From Allolobophora icterica (taxonomy: Eukaryota; Annelida; Clitellata; Crassiclitellata; Lumbricidae): 64,000 nt of DNA. The translations under genes and the position numbers were made by a program. This document shows positions 35,023-45,546 of the stretch, one piece after another (positions within the stretch are counted from its first letter, which is position 1; each line of letters opens with the position of its first letter). The stretch covers positions 40,458,390-40,522,389 of the forward strand of contig OY744607.1 in the NCBI GenBank assembly GCA_963556255.1, in the 5' to 3' direction. The notes under the pieces are model-generated. The model was not told the DNA's origin. It did no database searches and saw only the letters and a program-made list of their open reading frames with translations.

Positions 35023-35518
35023 CAGTGTTGTATACAAGACTTAAAACTTCAAGACCAAAATGAGCCCAAGACATCGGAGCTCCAATACCAAGACGAGACC
35101 ATGACAGTTGAGTTCCAAGACGGAGACCGAGACCAAGAGACGAAGTCCAAGACAGTATAAGCCATTTTCAGCATTTATTCCAGTGCATCACAGAATAATT
35201 GATTAAAAATCTTGTATCAGTTTCCCAGCTATTCTTAAATACCATTACATTTTATGAATACAAGATCCTCAAGCATAGTGTCACCTAGACATGCATGATG
35301 AGGACGCATAAAGTCCACTATGGCTGAGAACTCTTTCTACAGGAGCTGAAGTTGCAGGGAAGGTTAATGTTTTTTCAGTAAGAGACAGAACAAAACTTTC
35401 GCGCTCAAGACAGTTTCTAGAAATTCGAGAAATTACCGCGAGACCAAGACAATAGGTTCCCAAGACCGAGAAATAAAAACCCTATCTCGAGACCGAGTCT
35501 CGAGACCATACAACTCTG
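35023..35518. mobile_element. 496-bp hAT-like element with AAGAC-repeat interior
   Basis: Ends CAGTGTTGTAT and ATACAACTCTG are inverted repeats and GCATCAAC is duplicated exactly (35015-35022, 35519-35526). Both subterminal zones are arrays of AAGACCGAGACC-like hexamers. Relatives are at 55769 and 60432. No transposase. Confidence 0.93.
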
Positions 35519-35526
35519 GCATCAAC

Positions 35527-36198
35527 CGATGGCAAACCAAATCGAACCGAAATCAATTCAATACCTGACAGACACAGGCTTTGATCAACCACTAACATCG
35601 TATTGTATCTGAGAATTTATAAAGCGTCGCTTTCAGAGTAACCTATTCAGTGGCACTCAACATCGAACATCTAATTTAAACAGTAAACACCAGACGAAAT
35701 ACCACAAAAATGACGAGTATAAACATGCTGTAAATCTCACAATTACACAGCAAAAAAGCAGTAAAGTAAGAGTCACGATAGAATTATAGTTTTTAAAGCA
35801 GGCCCAAACACAAAGAAAATCGGCATTTTACCAGTAGTCTACCAAGAAAACTTTCAAGCATACTATATATAATACAGTCCAAAAACAGAGGAACAACAGC
35901 CGCACACTACTGGCAACCACAAAGCAACACACAAGCATGTGATTTTGAACATAGGTAAGAATGTATATATATGCACCTGGATATTTATATAGCACCCTTC
36001 AAGAACCTTACAAAGGCGCTATAAGGTTTCGTTAATATTCACTTTCAGGTGCTAAGACAAACCAAGATGAGCAAGTGTCTGCGATCAGAATGAACTACTA
36101 CTGAAGTGTACAAGACGTGACCAGCTTAATTCATCTGACAGAGAACAGTGCAGTTAACATAAGCTAAATCATCCCAATGCAAGGCATATCCAGTTGGT
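35527..36198. other. Non-coding stretch
   Basis: AT-rich, no exon or RNA gene seen on either strand. A LINE 3' tail fragment (TTTATATAGCACCCTTCAAG) lies at about 35980-36025. Confidence 0.5.
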
Positions 36199-36488
36199 CA
36201 GAGGCGCCCGCAGCGTGACGCACTGGACGCACGTGCGTCCACTCACCGAATCAAATCCAGACAAGGAATAGGCATCGCATCGATATTTTTGTTAAACGGC
36301 AATACGGCATGTTAAAGCTTTAGATTTTGTCTAAATTGAATTTTTTTATGCTTGTCACTACTCGCTATCTATGGCAGCTATTTCAATTTTCCTACTTGTA
36401 TCTATGGTAGAAAAGCGGGCAAGCGGTCATATTATTTGTTTACGAGAGGTGTGTGCGTCCAATTTTTTTGAGCGTGCGGGCGCCCCTG
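36199..36488. mobile_element. 290-bp non-autonomous hAT-like element
   Basis: Ends CAGAGGCGCCCGCAGCGTG and GCGTGCGGGCGCCCCTG are inverted repeats with few mismatches; CAGTTGGT is duplicated exactly (36191-36198, 36489-36496). Subterminal GTGCGTCCA occurs near both ends. Confidence 0.93.
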
Positions 36489-36565
36489 CAGTTGGTCACA
36501 AATTACAGTAGGGCCATTCAATAGACATATCAAACAACAGCTTTGTCAATCAATGCATTCATTCA

Positions 36566-36720
36566 TATGGAGAATTTATATAGCGCCTCTTCAAGGCTAT
36601 CTACTTAGAAGCACTCCCGACCCAACCCCGGCTGAAGAGCAGAGTCTTGAGATTTGAATAAAATGTGGCGGAATGGGTGCTTGGGACCAAGCGAAGCGCT
36701 ACAGGGAGCCCATTCATGAA
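36566..36720 (-). mobile_element. LINE 3' tail fragment
   Basis: AATTTATATAGCGCCTCTTC followed by AAGCACTCCCGACCCAACCC is the commonest dispersed repeat here. The extension with GCTTGGGACCAAGCGAAGCG corresponds to sequence just inside the LINE end. Confidence 0.6.
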
Positions 36721-37289
36721 AGACCAACAACATTCAAATTTTTTCAAAGAACAAGCATACTAAAGACTACATGTACTATAGTGTTCTTATGACGTTATTA
36801 TAACAAAAAACTTTGAAATGGGCGCAAAGTTACAAAGCGATGGTAATCTGAGGTACATGTACGTTCATAGTGGAACCAAGTTAAGCAGTTAACTAACAAT
36901 GCAGTTATAAATAAAACTACGCTGCAACCCCTTTAAAATGGTAGTTTTGTTCACCATATCTAGGCGCTTTGTTACTGTAAGATCATGACACACAGCAGAA
37001 AAAAGCATTATAACAGAATTTGCATTATAATGCAGCATGTTGTAAGCAAATTCCAGCGCATCAGCCCCCAGACATAATATATAAAAGCACCAGATAATGT
37101 AGAAATGTTCAATAAATAATATCCAGGTTTATTGAATAATCATCAAAATTTAACAATTCCTTCGACACATTACACCTGCGTGTAGGCATCAATTAAAATA
37201 ACATCAACTTGCTAACAATTATCTATGCATTTCTGCATATGCAATCTATTGAACAGTTTGGCCAGCATTTACTTTACAATACAAGGCTG

Positions 37290-37740
37290 TTCTTACACTC
37301 TCTCTTTCTCTTTGTGCCGTCGGCTCTAGGAGCCCTAGCGATCGTCATGCCACACAGTCTCCGTTGCCGTCTTGCTACTTCTCCCAGTAGCCCTTGAGTC
37401 GCGCTTTGGCCTGGGAGTCCCACCTCAGCGCTCCGGCCTGGGAGTCCCTCCATCCGCGACCATCGGCGTGGTTTGGTGTGTGGCATGACGATTTTCTTGG
37501 CATGATTAACAGGGGTGGTTTGCCATTGCCTTCCCCTGGTTTTGCCTGCCGTGCCCGTTCGTTCCCCCTCCTAGGAAGAGTACTTCCTAGGAAGGGTACT
37601 AACGGTCCGCACCACGAGAAGGTGGGCACGGAGGACTTTGGTTCACCAGCCCAGGTCGGATCCGAGTCTACGCTCATCAGAGTCGTCGGTCAGGTCGCCT
37701 CCCTGCTTTACTCTGTACCAGAGTGACTGGTGAACCTTTG
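37290..37740. repeat. GC-rich repeat-like island, unclassified
   Basis: This 450-bp block is far more GC-rich than its surroundings. It has two near copies of GCCTGGGAGTCCC, an inverted pair GTCATGCCACACA/TGTGTGGCATGAC about 110 bases apart, and a duplicated AGTACTTCCTAGGAAGGGTA-like motif. The overlapping open frames on both strands have no recognisable domain. It may be a SINE or LINE portion. The following 37741-38250 is AT-rich and probably includes 3' UTR of the minus-strand EF-hand gene. Confidence 0.45.
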
Positions 37741-38250
37741 CGGAACATGTTAAAATCATGAATAATATGCAAAAATACTGAACACATTTGTTTAGATAAT
37801 ACACAAATCAATTAACACTAGCTTAGTTTATAAAGACCTCACTAATAAAAATATGACACAAACATTCAAATAAATAGGAAAAAATTCAAAATATGCAGAT
37901 CCTAACTTACAAAACTACAGAATGCTGTATACAGCAGACCCAAATCTAACAAAATTATCATAGTTACACAATAAAAACAAACCAATAACCAACAACAATG
38001 AACACGAACATAATTAAATTAAGATTAAATAATATATATATAACAATAATACATAAACAATAGTTTGAAACTGAAAAATACTAAATATTATCATGGAATA
38101 ACAGTTTTAATACAAAACAAAATATTAAATATTACCGTACTATGGAATAATAGCTTTAACACTGAATAAATTCTAAACATTATCGTGGAATCAAAGTTTT
38201 AATACCGAAAAAAAAACCCACGGCAAACAAAGACATCATAAACTCTTGTA

Positions 38251-38393
38251 CTACCTATTCCTCTCATTCCTTCTAGCCATCACATATTCTGTATAATCAA
38301 CATCGCCATCTCCATTAAGATCTGCATACTTCAGATATTCATCCAAGATGTTAATTAGATCTTGGTCTTTTACACTTGTTGCATCATGCGGCT
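38251..38393 (-). CDS. MCFD2: MCFD2-like alternative exon B for EF-hand 2
   Basis: The acceptor TTGTTGTAG leads to PHDATSVKDQDLINILDEYL and then the EF loop DLNGDGDVDYTE, ending MARRNERNR and TAG. The loop has ideal ligands at positions 1, 3, 5, 7, 9 and 12. It starts in the phase needed after exon 41198-41044. It does not continue in frame after exon A (that join gives a stop after two codons). Confidence 0.8.
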
Positions 38394-38469
38394 CTACAAC
38401 AAATAAAATAGCACAAGACATTAGTAATTCCTGTAACAACATACAAAGGGTTTCCTGACTATAAGTCAT

Positions 38470-38539
<70 letters not shown>

Positions 38540-41500
38540 GCAGCAGCATTTGCAAAAGCAGCTATTTAGGGGCCACCCATTTAGTACGTACACAGAAATC
38601 CGGACAAAATTGATCCCCTCCCTATACGCACGTGTACTTTTTTTTATCCCCTCCCACCTGCATATGTACGCTTGATGCAACAAATTATAGAACACACCAA
38701 ATTATAGGTTTTACCCCCTTCCTATGCTTACGTACATTATCGGTTGACCCCCTATATACGCAAGCATACGCATTTGGGTTAGCCCCCTCCATGTGTACAT
38801 ACTAAATCCTGATGTGCCATTCCGTTCTACCTGAACTGACTAAATCGCTGATTTTGGCATTGACTTTGGTAACTTTGCTTATATTTTTGATTCCTTTTCT
38901 CCTGGGAAAAGTACACCAGAGACCTGTTATAGCATGCTCCATTATAACATGAAAGGCAATCGTTAAAAAACTAAATTTGCAAAGACAACACCGAGGAAGA
39001 GTCGAACAAGTTCAACTCCACATCGTCATCAGGATTTCCACCTTTCAAAAATAAAAATAAGCCTCTCCCAAATGCAAAAAAAACAGTAAATATATAAATC
39101 AGCAAGACAAAACTATTATTCTCTTTAATGAAACAACAACCTTCCTGCAAATGAAAGAAAAACAACAAATAGCTTAACACCAGTGGCAGGCAGGAAACAA
39201 TATCAGTGATATATTCTGTTTTAAGAAATAAACAGTCGACGTTTTCCTTAGCTGCTATGCACAAGCCCCTAAATAAATATCATTTGAATTAACGAGTTAC
39301 ATACCAATACAAACATGCAAAAACTGAACAAACTTTAATCCCAAAAGAAATTAACAAAGGTTATCTGCCACCATATGCATAGCACTGGTGTAATTCCCGC
39401 ATACACCAATCCAACTGCAGGCACTGAACCATGTGTGTACCTTCTGCTTCGCATGCCTGTGATGTATTCTGGATATTCAATGTATCCATTGTTGTTAATG
39501 TCATCTCTCTTTAGAATGTCGTCAATAAAGCCAATTAACACTTGTTCACTCATTGGGTCCTCTGCACAAAAAACCCACAGTCTCATTTACTATTACAACT
39601 ATTTATTATTATTACTATTATTTACTTATTTACTATTATTACTATTATTTTGCATTTATTAAGCACCACTATGTAATGACCAAGTATCAACTGACGAAGT
39701 TGAGCAGTTACGAGTGAAGCACTTGGTCACGGTCTTACACAGTAACTGTCTCGGGGAGGCTTGAACCTGTAGTCTCCTCCATAGGCGCCGACTTTTAATA
39801 AAAGGTACTGGGGCAAGAATTTCATTCTCTTGATTCCGTGATCGGATGATCCCATCGCCCATCCTGCCCTGTCTTCCCTCTCCCCGAGTCCCCTCTTTCC
39901 TCCAGCCCTTTCCAGTGCCAACTTTCCCTTGTAAGCTGGAAGCAATCCCCTTACTGTAAACCCCTTTCCCTACCTCCTTACCCCTACCCATCCCATCCCT
40001 TCCCTCCCCACCCCTTGTCTCCTCCCCTTTCCCTTCTTTACCATTCCCTCCCTTTCCCTCCCCTTGAAGCAGGGGTTCGGGGGTCCTCCCCCGGGAAAAT
40101 TTTGGATTTCTACATTGCCGTAGGTGAATTTAAGCGCATTTTTGGAGAAAGAAAACTGATTTTGGAAAACTATACATTTTAGTTCAACTGAAGTGTTGAA
40201 GTAATTTCTGCAGTGCTCACAGTGCACTGTAAATATTTTATGGGACAGGCTGTATATGGGACAAAATTTCAAAAAAATGGGACACATGTTAAAATATTGG
40301 TCAATGTGGGAGACTGTTCAGTAAATATATGGGGATTTTAAAGATTGTATTAAGAATGCATATTTCTGATGTAATGCAGCGGTACGTAACAGACTCCATC
40401 CCTGCCTATTAGCCTACAGTGTTATCCAGTCGACAACGGTGTTTAATCTTGTCTGTGTCATAGGGTTTCGCAGATACATTTCAGTCGCCTGAGACCAGAA
40501 AATGCTCTTAAGTAAGTTCTATTATGCATTTTGAATTTTTGAAATTTTTTGAATGGCCAAAAAAGTACTGGGGCGAAACTATACTTTCGCCCCAGAACCT
40601 TGGTGAGTACTGGGGCGAAAGTCCCTGTTGCCCCTGTGGAGCCAGCGCCTATGGTCTCCTCATATACAATTAAAGAGCTCTAACCAACTGGCTACCATGT
40701 CCATGTTAGTGGATTATTACTATAATTATCACTATCATCATTATCATTATTGCACTACTACTACTTAACCTGAGGTAAGAATGATACTTCAGGAATGAAA
40801 GTTGGGTTAGGAGTTAGCGGAGAGCACATTTCTGGATCAGGCCTCGTCTCGGTTTTTGGTACTGTTGGCCCAAAATGCACCTCTGAAGTTGGCCCAGAAA
40901 GGCACCTCTGAAGGCAAAGATATTATGGTACTGGACAAAAATGGTTAGGTATTCGGAGAAAAGTTAACTGTTCATCGATCTTCCGAGACATAATACAAAT
41001 GCTTCGAATGCACAAGCTATATTGCATTCTACAGAGCCTGTACCTCTTTGGTGATGTGTAAAGGCCTTGACGAGTTCTGTTCCATCTAACATGCTGTTGT
41101 TGTCATAGTCGTGAAGTTTGAAGTAATGAAACTGCATTTCTTCTTCTGTCATCGGTTTGTCTGTTTCTATTTGACCCTTGAGATGTTCTTTCATATGTCT
41201 GGAAAAAATAAAGATACATGTACTTACAAATAAAAGATTAAATTCCTATTTAAGATGCATTTCTAAACAAATTTAATTTCTTAATGCATAACAAAACTTA
41301 TTACTTACATCATTTTACATTTTTCAATTATACAAGCAGATGTTTAAATAATATACGTAAATAAAAACACAACACATATATTTATGTAGACTTTTTAAAA
41401 GTGTACCTGGTATGTTAACAGGACAATTACCAAACTGGGTATGACAACCAACACTATTTTGCTAGATGTCAATAGTACACTACAAGTTATATTTATGTAG

Positions 41501-42837
41501 ACTTTTAAAAAGTGTTAACACGACAATTACCAAACTGGGTATGACAACCAACACTATTTTGCTAGATGTCAATAGTACAGTACGAGTTTTTTATAGACAT
41601 AAAAAATTACACACACAGTAGATCCCAATAATCAACCCAGGCCACTTGATGAAGCTACAGACAGAAAACAGAAATTAACTAAATGCTGTCTCGTTGATTC
41701 ATCGGTCTAATTCAGAGGTTCCCATCCAGGGGCCCGGCACCCCCAGGGGGTGCGAGATGACATTTTAGAGGGTGCGAGAAAGAGTAGGTAAACTTTTTTA
41801 TTGGCTGACAGAAAATCCGTCATGTTTATATAAATGTCACGAAATTAACTCGTTACAAAAATTGTTTGCATTGAAGGTGAGGTCACATTTATTTTATTAT
41901 AACAGAACTTGATATTAATAAATGTAATAATTGTGTGTGCACGTGTGTATACTTACTGAGCAGTATTTGTATCGTAGTGCAACCGGTGTCTTGCAGTGTG
42001 CCGGCATTTGTAGGTCATTATTTTTGCTTTTAGTGCAATTTCATATTGATATTATATTTTTAAAGAAGCAATGAGCAGGAAAAATTTGTCACAACGGGCT
42101 TTATGAACAGGTAAATTAGCTCAAATATTTCACTTGCTGTTTCCCAGATTAACCCTTCATTTTTCATCATGTCAAAAAGAAGGAAATGGAATGATGAGTA
42201 CCGTATGTGCACTTTGGTTTCACTTACACAACAGGAAAGGATGACTTGCAAAAACCCCAGTGTATTCTTTGTAGCGTTATGAATTTATATGTGCATTTTA
42301 TGCACTGACTTAAAAGCTCATTTTTAGTTCAGTTTGTTCACCCACAGTACTGTATAGAGTGTACTACTGTATGTGGTTTAGTCTGTGGTTAAAAAAAATA
42401 GAAATGTGACTTAGTCGTCTTCAAATGTGATATGACTTTTGTAGGGGGTGCGAGTGCTAATCAAATATTTCCAAGGGGTGCGAGGCATAGAAAAGGTTGG
42501 GAACCCCTGGTCTAATTATAATCAGACTGATTAATTAATTAGACTGATTATTTAGACGGATGAATAATAATTACAAATAAATATTAATAACTATTTACCG
42601 GCCTGTTGTCTGCGTATCCAACTGCTAGGAATTCTAGCACTGATTGAGCATTACATAGTGATGGATGAAAGATGATGTTAAAGCGATTCACCAAGTGCCT
42701 ACATACTCTTTGTCTTGAATGGCATCCTTTTCAAAGCCATGGTGATCAGCTGTGCTCTGTGAACCATGGGACCAGACACTGGTTACCATGATGACCAACA
42801 AGCAGAAGCAGAACTGAAGCATCATGTCGAACAACAT
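38251..42837 (-). CDS. MCFD2: MCFD2-like secreted EF-hand protein with alternative last exons
   Basis: MCFD2 is a calcium-binding partner of the cargo receptor LMAN1/ERGIC-53 in ER-to-Golgi transport (family knowledge). Minus-strand exons: 42837-42707 (start ATG, signal peptide around MLQFCFCLLVIMVTSVWS), 41198-41044, then either 39561-39441 or 38393-38251. The joins D-K-E/HMKEHLKG and HHQR-E are in phase and match vertebrate DQEHIMEHLEG. EF-hand 1 is DYDNNSMLDGTE with all calcium ligands. EF-hand 2 comes from whichever last exon is used. An acceptor-like CAG lies at 42855, so an untranslated 5' exon is likely. The introns hold a SINE split by a hAT-like element and another hAT-like element at 41713. 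Confidence 0.85.
38469..38539 (+). repeat. (ATC)n microsatellite
   Basis: About 23 ATC/CAT triplets, directly upstream (on the minus strand) of alternative exon B, within its intron. Length changes here could affect splicing of that exon (inference). Confidence 0.95.
39441..39561 (-). CDS. MCFD2: MCFD2-like alternative exon A for EF-hand 2
   Basis: The acceptor TTTTTTGTGCAG leads to DPMSEQVLIGFIDDILKRDD, closest to the vertebrate APLMSEDELINIIDGVLRDDD, then the EF loop DINNNGYIEYPE and GMRSRR. A donor GTACAC follows; splicing to the acceptor near 39050 would end the protein after WKS. Without that splice the frame runs to a stop at 39335 beside ATTAAA. Exon A looks like the ancestral last exon. 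Confidence 0.75.
39660..40705 (-). mobile_element. tRNA-derived SINE split by a hAT-like element
   Basis: Reading the minus strand with 39780-40653 and one target copy removed gives TGGTAGCCAGTTGGTTAGAG (A box) near 40680-40697 and CAGGTTCAAGCCTCCCC (B box) near 39755-39771 at normal tRNA spacing, followed by a body down to about 39660. The insertion fell between the anticodon-like arm and the B box. Confidence 0.75.
39780..40653. mobile_element. 874-bp non-autonomous hAT-like element
   Basis: Ends CATAGGCGCCGACTTTTA and GGAGCCAGCGCCTATG are inverted repeats; GTCTCCTC is duplicated exactly (39772-39779, 40654-40661). Subterminal ACTGGGGC motifs occur near both ends. The pyrimidine-rich interior explains the Gly/Arg-rich minus-strand frames. 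The end sequence groups it with the element at 24446. Confidence 0.93.
41713..42509. mobile_element. 797-bp hAT element with BED-finger transposase remnant
   Basis: Ends CAGAGGTTCCCATCCAGGGG and GGTTGGGAACCCCTG are inverted; GTCTAATT is duplicated exactly (41705-41712, 42510-42517). At 42170-42290 on the plus strand, KRRKWNDEYRMCTLVSLTQ in one frame and KPQCILCSVMN in the next match the start of ZBED-type hAT transposases, including a CxxC finger half, with one frameshift. The rest of the transposase is deleted. Confidence 0.9.
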
Positions 42838-42855
42838 TCTGTCCAGAAGTTGTCC

Positions 42856-43120
42856 TGTTCAAACAATACAACTTTTAAAAGAATTCAGTCATTAATAAAT
42901 TCTTTAGAAAAAGAAAACCAAGTTTATGTGGCTTTTGCTTTGTAAACTTGAGTTGTGGCAAATGAACTCTGAAGGGCTATCCAAGTAAAAGACTTGAGTT
43001 AGGAAAGTGAAGTTGGCCTTAAAATGGCATAGACCATTTTGTGAAGAACAAAATCCACCCATCAGCAAACCAGACAGGAGACACATAATATGGAAAGAAA
43101 TGGGAAGATGACCCATTCAT
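42856..43120. other. Upstream flank of MCFD2-like first coding exon
   Basis: No exon is visible apart from the acceptor-like sequence just right of 42855. The minus-strand open frame through 42904-43116 shows no family resemblance. Confidence 0.35.
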
Positions 43121-43369
43121 GAAAGGTGGAACTTAGGTTGAATGGAAAACCTGAGCATTAATGGCAAAAAGTAGATTTACACGTTTTTACATAGCGACCG
43201 TATGAAAGGTGGAACTTAGGTTGAATGGAAAACCCGAGCATTAATGGCAAAAAGTAGATTTACACGTTTTTACATAGCGACCGTATGAAAGGTGGAACTT
43301 AGGTTGAATGGAAAACCCGAGCATTAATGGCAAAAAGTAGATTTACACGTTTTTACATAGCGACCGTAT
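43121..43369 (+). repeat. Three tandem copies of an 83-bp unit
   Basis: GAAAGGTGGAACTTAGGTTG begins copies at 43121, 43204 and 43287, with only one or two base differences between copies. The unit ends TTTTTACATAGCGACCGTAT. A recent local amplification. Confidence 0.97.
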
Positions 43370-44289
43370 GGCCTCGACCTTGCTAATTTCTCAGCGAATT
43401 GAGCGGGCGAGATCCTTCAACACCGCTGTCCGTTTCATATAGGTGCCACGCCACTTAAGGTCTCCATGCATGGACTGTGCCAGCCAGAGATTTAAATCTC
43501 TAAAATAAACCATCATCGGAAGGCGAACCGGGTTCCGAACTCATCTCGCTGAGGCGCATGGGACTTACGCTCAAACCAATGTAGACCTAACTATATGGGC
43601 TAGAGAGGCTCAAAGCAGACGGTCGAGTATTGGTCGAAAGGGACGAAGGCTATACCTAGAGGCTCCAATATTTGATTATTAATCAGTATTATATATCTAA
43701 TGATTAGTGATAAACCTAATTACTTCTCATAACAAGACAATCTAGGCTACCACAGTGCACAAGCAGTCAACATACTTTATTTAAACATTATGCAATTTTT
43801 AAACAAAGATATATAACTACAATAAATAATTCGCACAAGACAGAGAAATGATTAAAGGACTTCTTACTCCTACTTACACTAAGCGATTTTGATTCGGAAG
43901 GCCGGTAATTTAACTATTCGAAACTTCTGGAGCTGTTCAGCACACCTTGCCATATGGCAACTTGAATACGACGTGTACTGACTTACCTTCTCGACAACAA
44001 CGTCTGATTGGTCGATTCAAAGAGAGGCTTTCCTTGGCTTTTAAAAGCCCATATCATGCCGTATTCCTTTAATACTGTAAAGTGGTATTTACCTGTTGGT
44101 TAATCGCTCGCCACATCGCATCATTGTGTTCTCATCGTCATAATATTATTATTCGTTCTTATTATTGATAATATAAGGCCTACTGGTTGACTCACCGCAA
44201 CCGTGGACAAGCTACACTGATTGAACGCTAGCATAAAGGAAAGAATAATAAAAGATTTGAGAAATAACCTATAGAATATTACTGTTAAA
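43370..44289. other. Non-coding stretch, possibly the MCFD2-like promoter side
   Basis: No exon is recognised. The more GC-rich part at 43370-43640 has a weak B-box-like GGGTTCCGAACTC, so a diverged tRNA-related repeat is possible. The rest is AT-rich. Confidence 0.3.
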
Positions 44290-44590
44290 TTTTGGATCGT
44301 TCAGTAGATGTCATTATATAGAATAACCTACGAGGTAGGCCCTATTATAGTTTTTGTCATCCTTCGGTGGGAGTTGAAAGGGATGGGCACGCGGTCTAAG
44401 CCCTGGGCGCCGACTAACTCTAGATGGAAAGATACTGTTGACAACGTGGTCATAATTCCATATTACCGCCTGGAGAAGTCGGTGCTCAGTTTGGCCAACT
44501 CGTTCAGCGACCGTCGGCGCCCTGTCCGAAAGGTATACCCCACTCGCTTGAGTTTGGCAGTGAAGCGTTCAAGTCTCTGGCGCAGAAGCG

Positions 44591-44787
44591 CAGTGTTTTA
44601 GTTGTCGGGGGGGTTGGGGGGGGTTCAACCCCCCCAGTTCTCTTTCCAACCCCCTCAGCTAAGTAACTGAAAATATGTTGGGGGTTACTTTACTACAAAA
44701 AACTGGTGTTTGGTCTATGTTATTATGTGATTTGGTAATCGGCAAATTTCTGACCCCCCCAGTTCTTTTTGGTCAACTAAAACACTG
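44591..44787. mobile_element. 197-bp hAT-like element inside the LINE
   Basis: Ends CAGTGTTTTAGTTG and CAACTAAAACACTG are perfect inverses; flanks CAGAAGCG and GAGAAGCG match at 7 of 8. CCCCCCAGTTCT occurs near both ends. Confidence 0.88.
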
Positions 44788-44916
44788 GAGAAGCGTACAG
44801 TAGGCGCGCCATAGGCCTAGTTGTGGCCTCCGCAACCATCTGTATTCCTTCGGGGCCGAGTCCCTGAGCCCGCAGGACGCGTATCGCATAGAGCGATGAG
44901 GCACATGAAGCCAAGA

Positions 44917-45083
44917 CAGTGGTTAAAGTGGTTTGGGTGAGCAGTGGGAACGCCAAAACAGAGTTTTATTCGAATGCATGCATTACCAGGGTTCTTGCCT
45001 TATGAGCAGTGGGAACGCAAGCAACGAATTTCAAGAGCAGTGGGAACGCCGTTCCCACGCGTTCCCACCCACTTTAAACCCTG
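44917..45083. mobile_element. 167-bp hAT-like element inside the LINE
   Basis: The left end CAGTGGTTAAAGTGG and the inverse of the right end (CAGGGTTTAAAGTGG) match well; AGCCAAGA is duplicated exactly (44909-44916, 45084-45091). GCAGTGGGAACGCC is repeated three times inside. Confidence 0.93.
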
Positions 45084-45546
45084 AGCCAAGACCTCGTCAA
45101 TGTGGGATTTGACACCAGATCACTTCGCAGGGCGACACCAAGTATTTTTATTGAATCGACGCGCTCGATTCCATCCAGCACTGGTGGGAGAGCTGTTAAA
45201 ACCCGTCGTGCGGACTCGTGCCGCTCGTGCGACAATCATTTCTTTGGATTTCTTCGGCGTCCACAAGTTGCGAGACAAGCGATAGCTTCACAGGCGTCGA
45301 GTCAAACATGATCGGCGCCAGGGGCGGATCCAAGGGGGGGCCAATCCGGCCATGGCCCCCCCATTTGAAATTTACACAGGACGTGGCCCCCCATCCCGAA
45401 GTAGACGATGATCACTACGTGGTCTTTCATGAGGAAAATAAAATGACTATAAAGAAAATGATTAAATCAAACCGGACAATTTGATTTATTAGTATGTAAT
45501 TATGTATGTATGTATGTATGTATGTATGTATGCATACGTATGTATG

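Noticed and set aside
37274..37726. Overlapping 70-110-codon frames as a novel gene
   Set aside because: Frames are open on both strands because the block is GC-rich and repetitive; no start, splice or domain evidence favours any of them.
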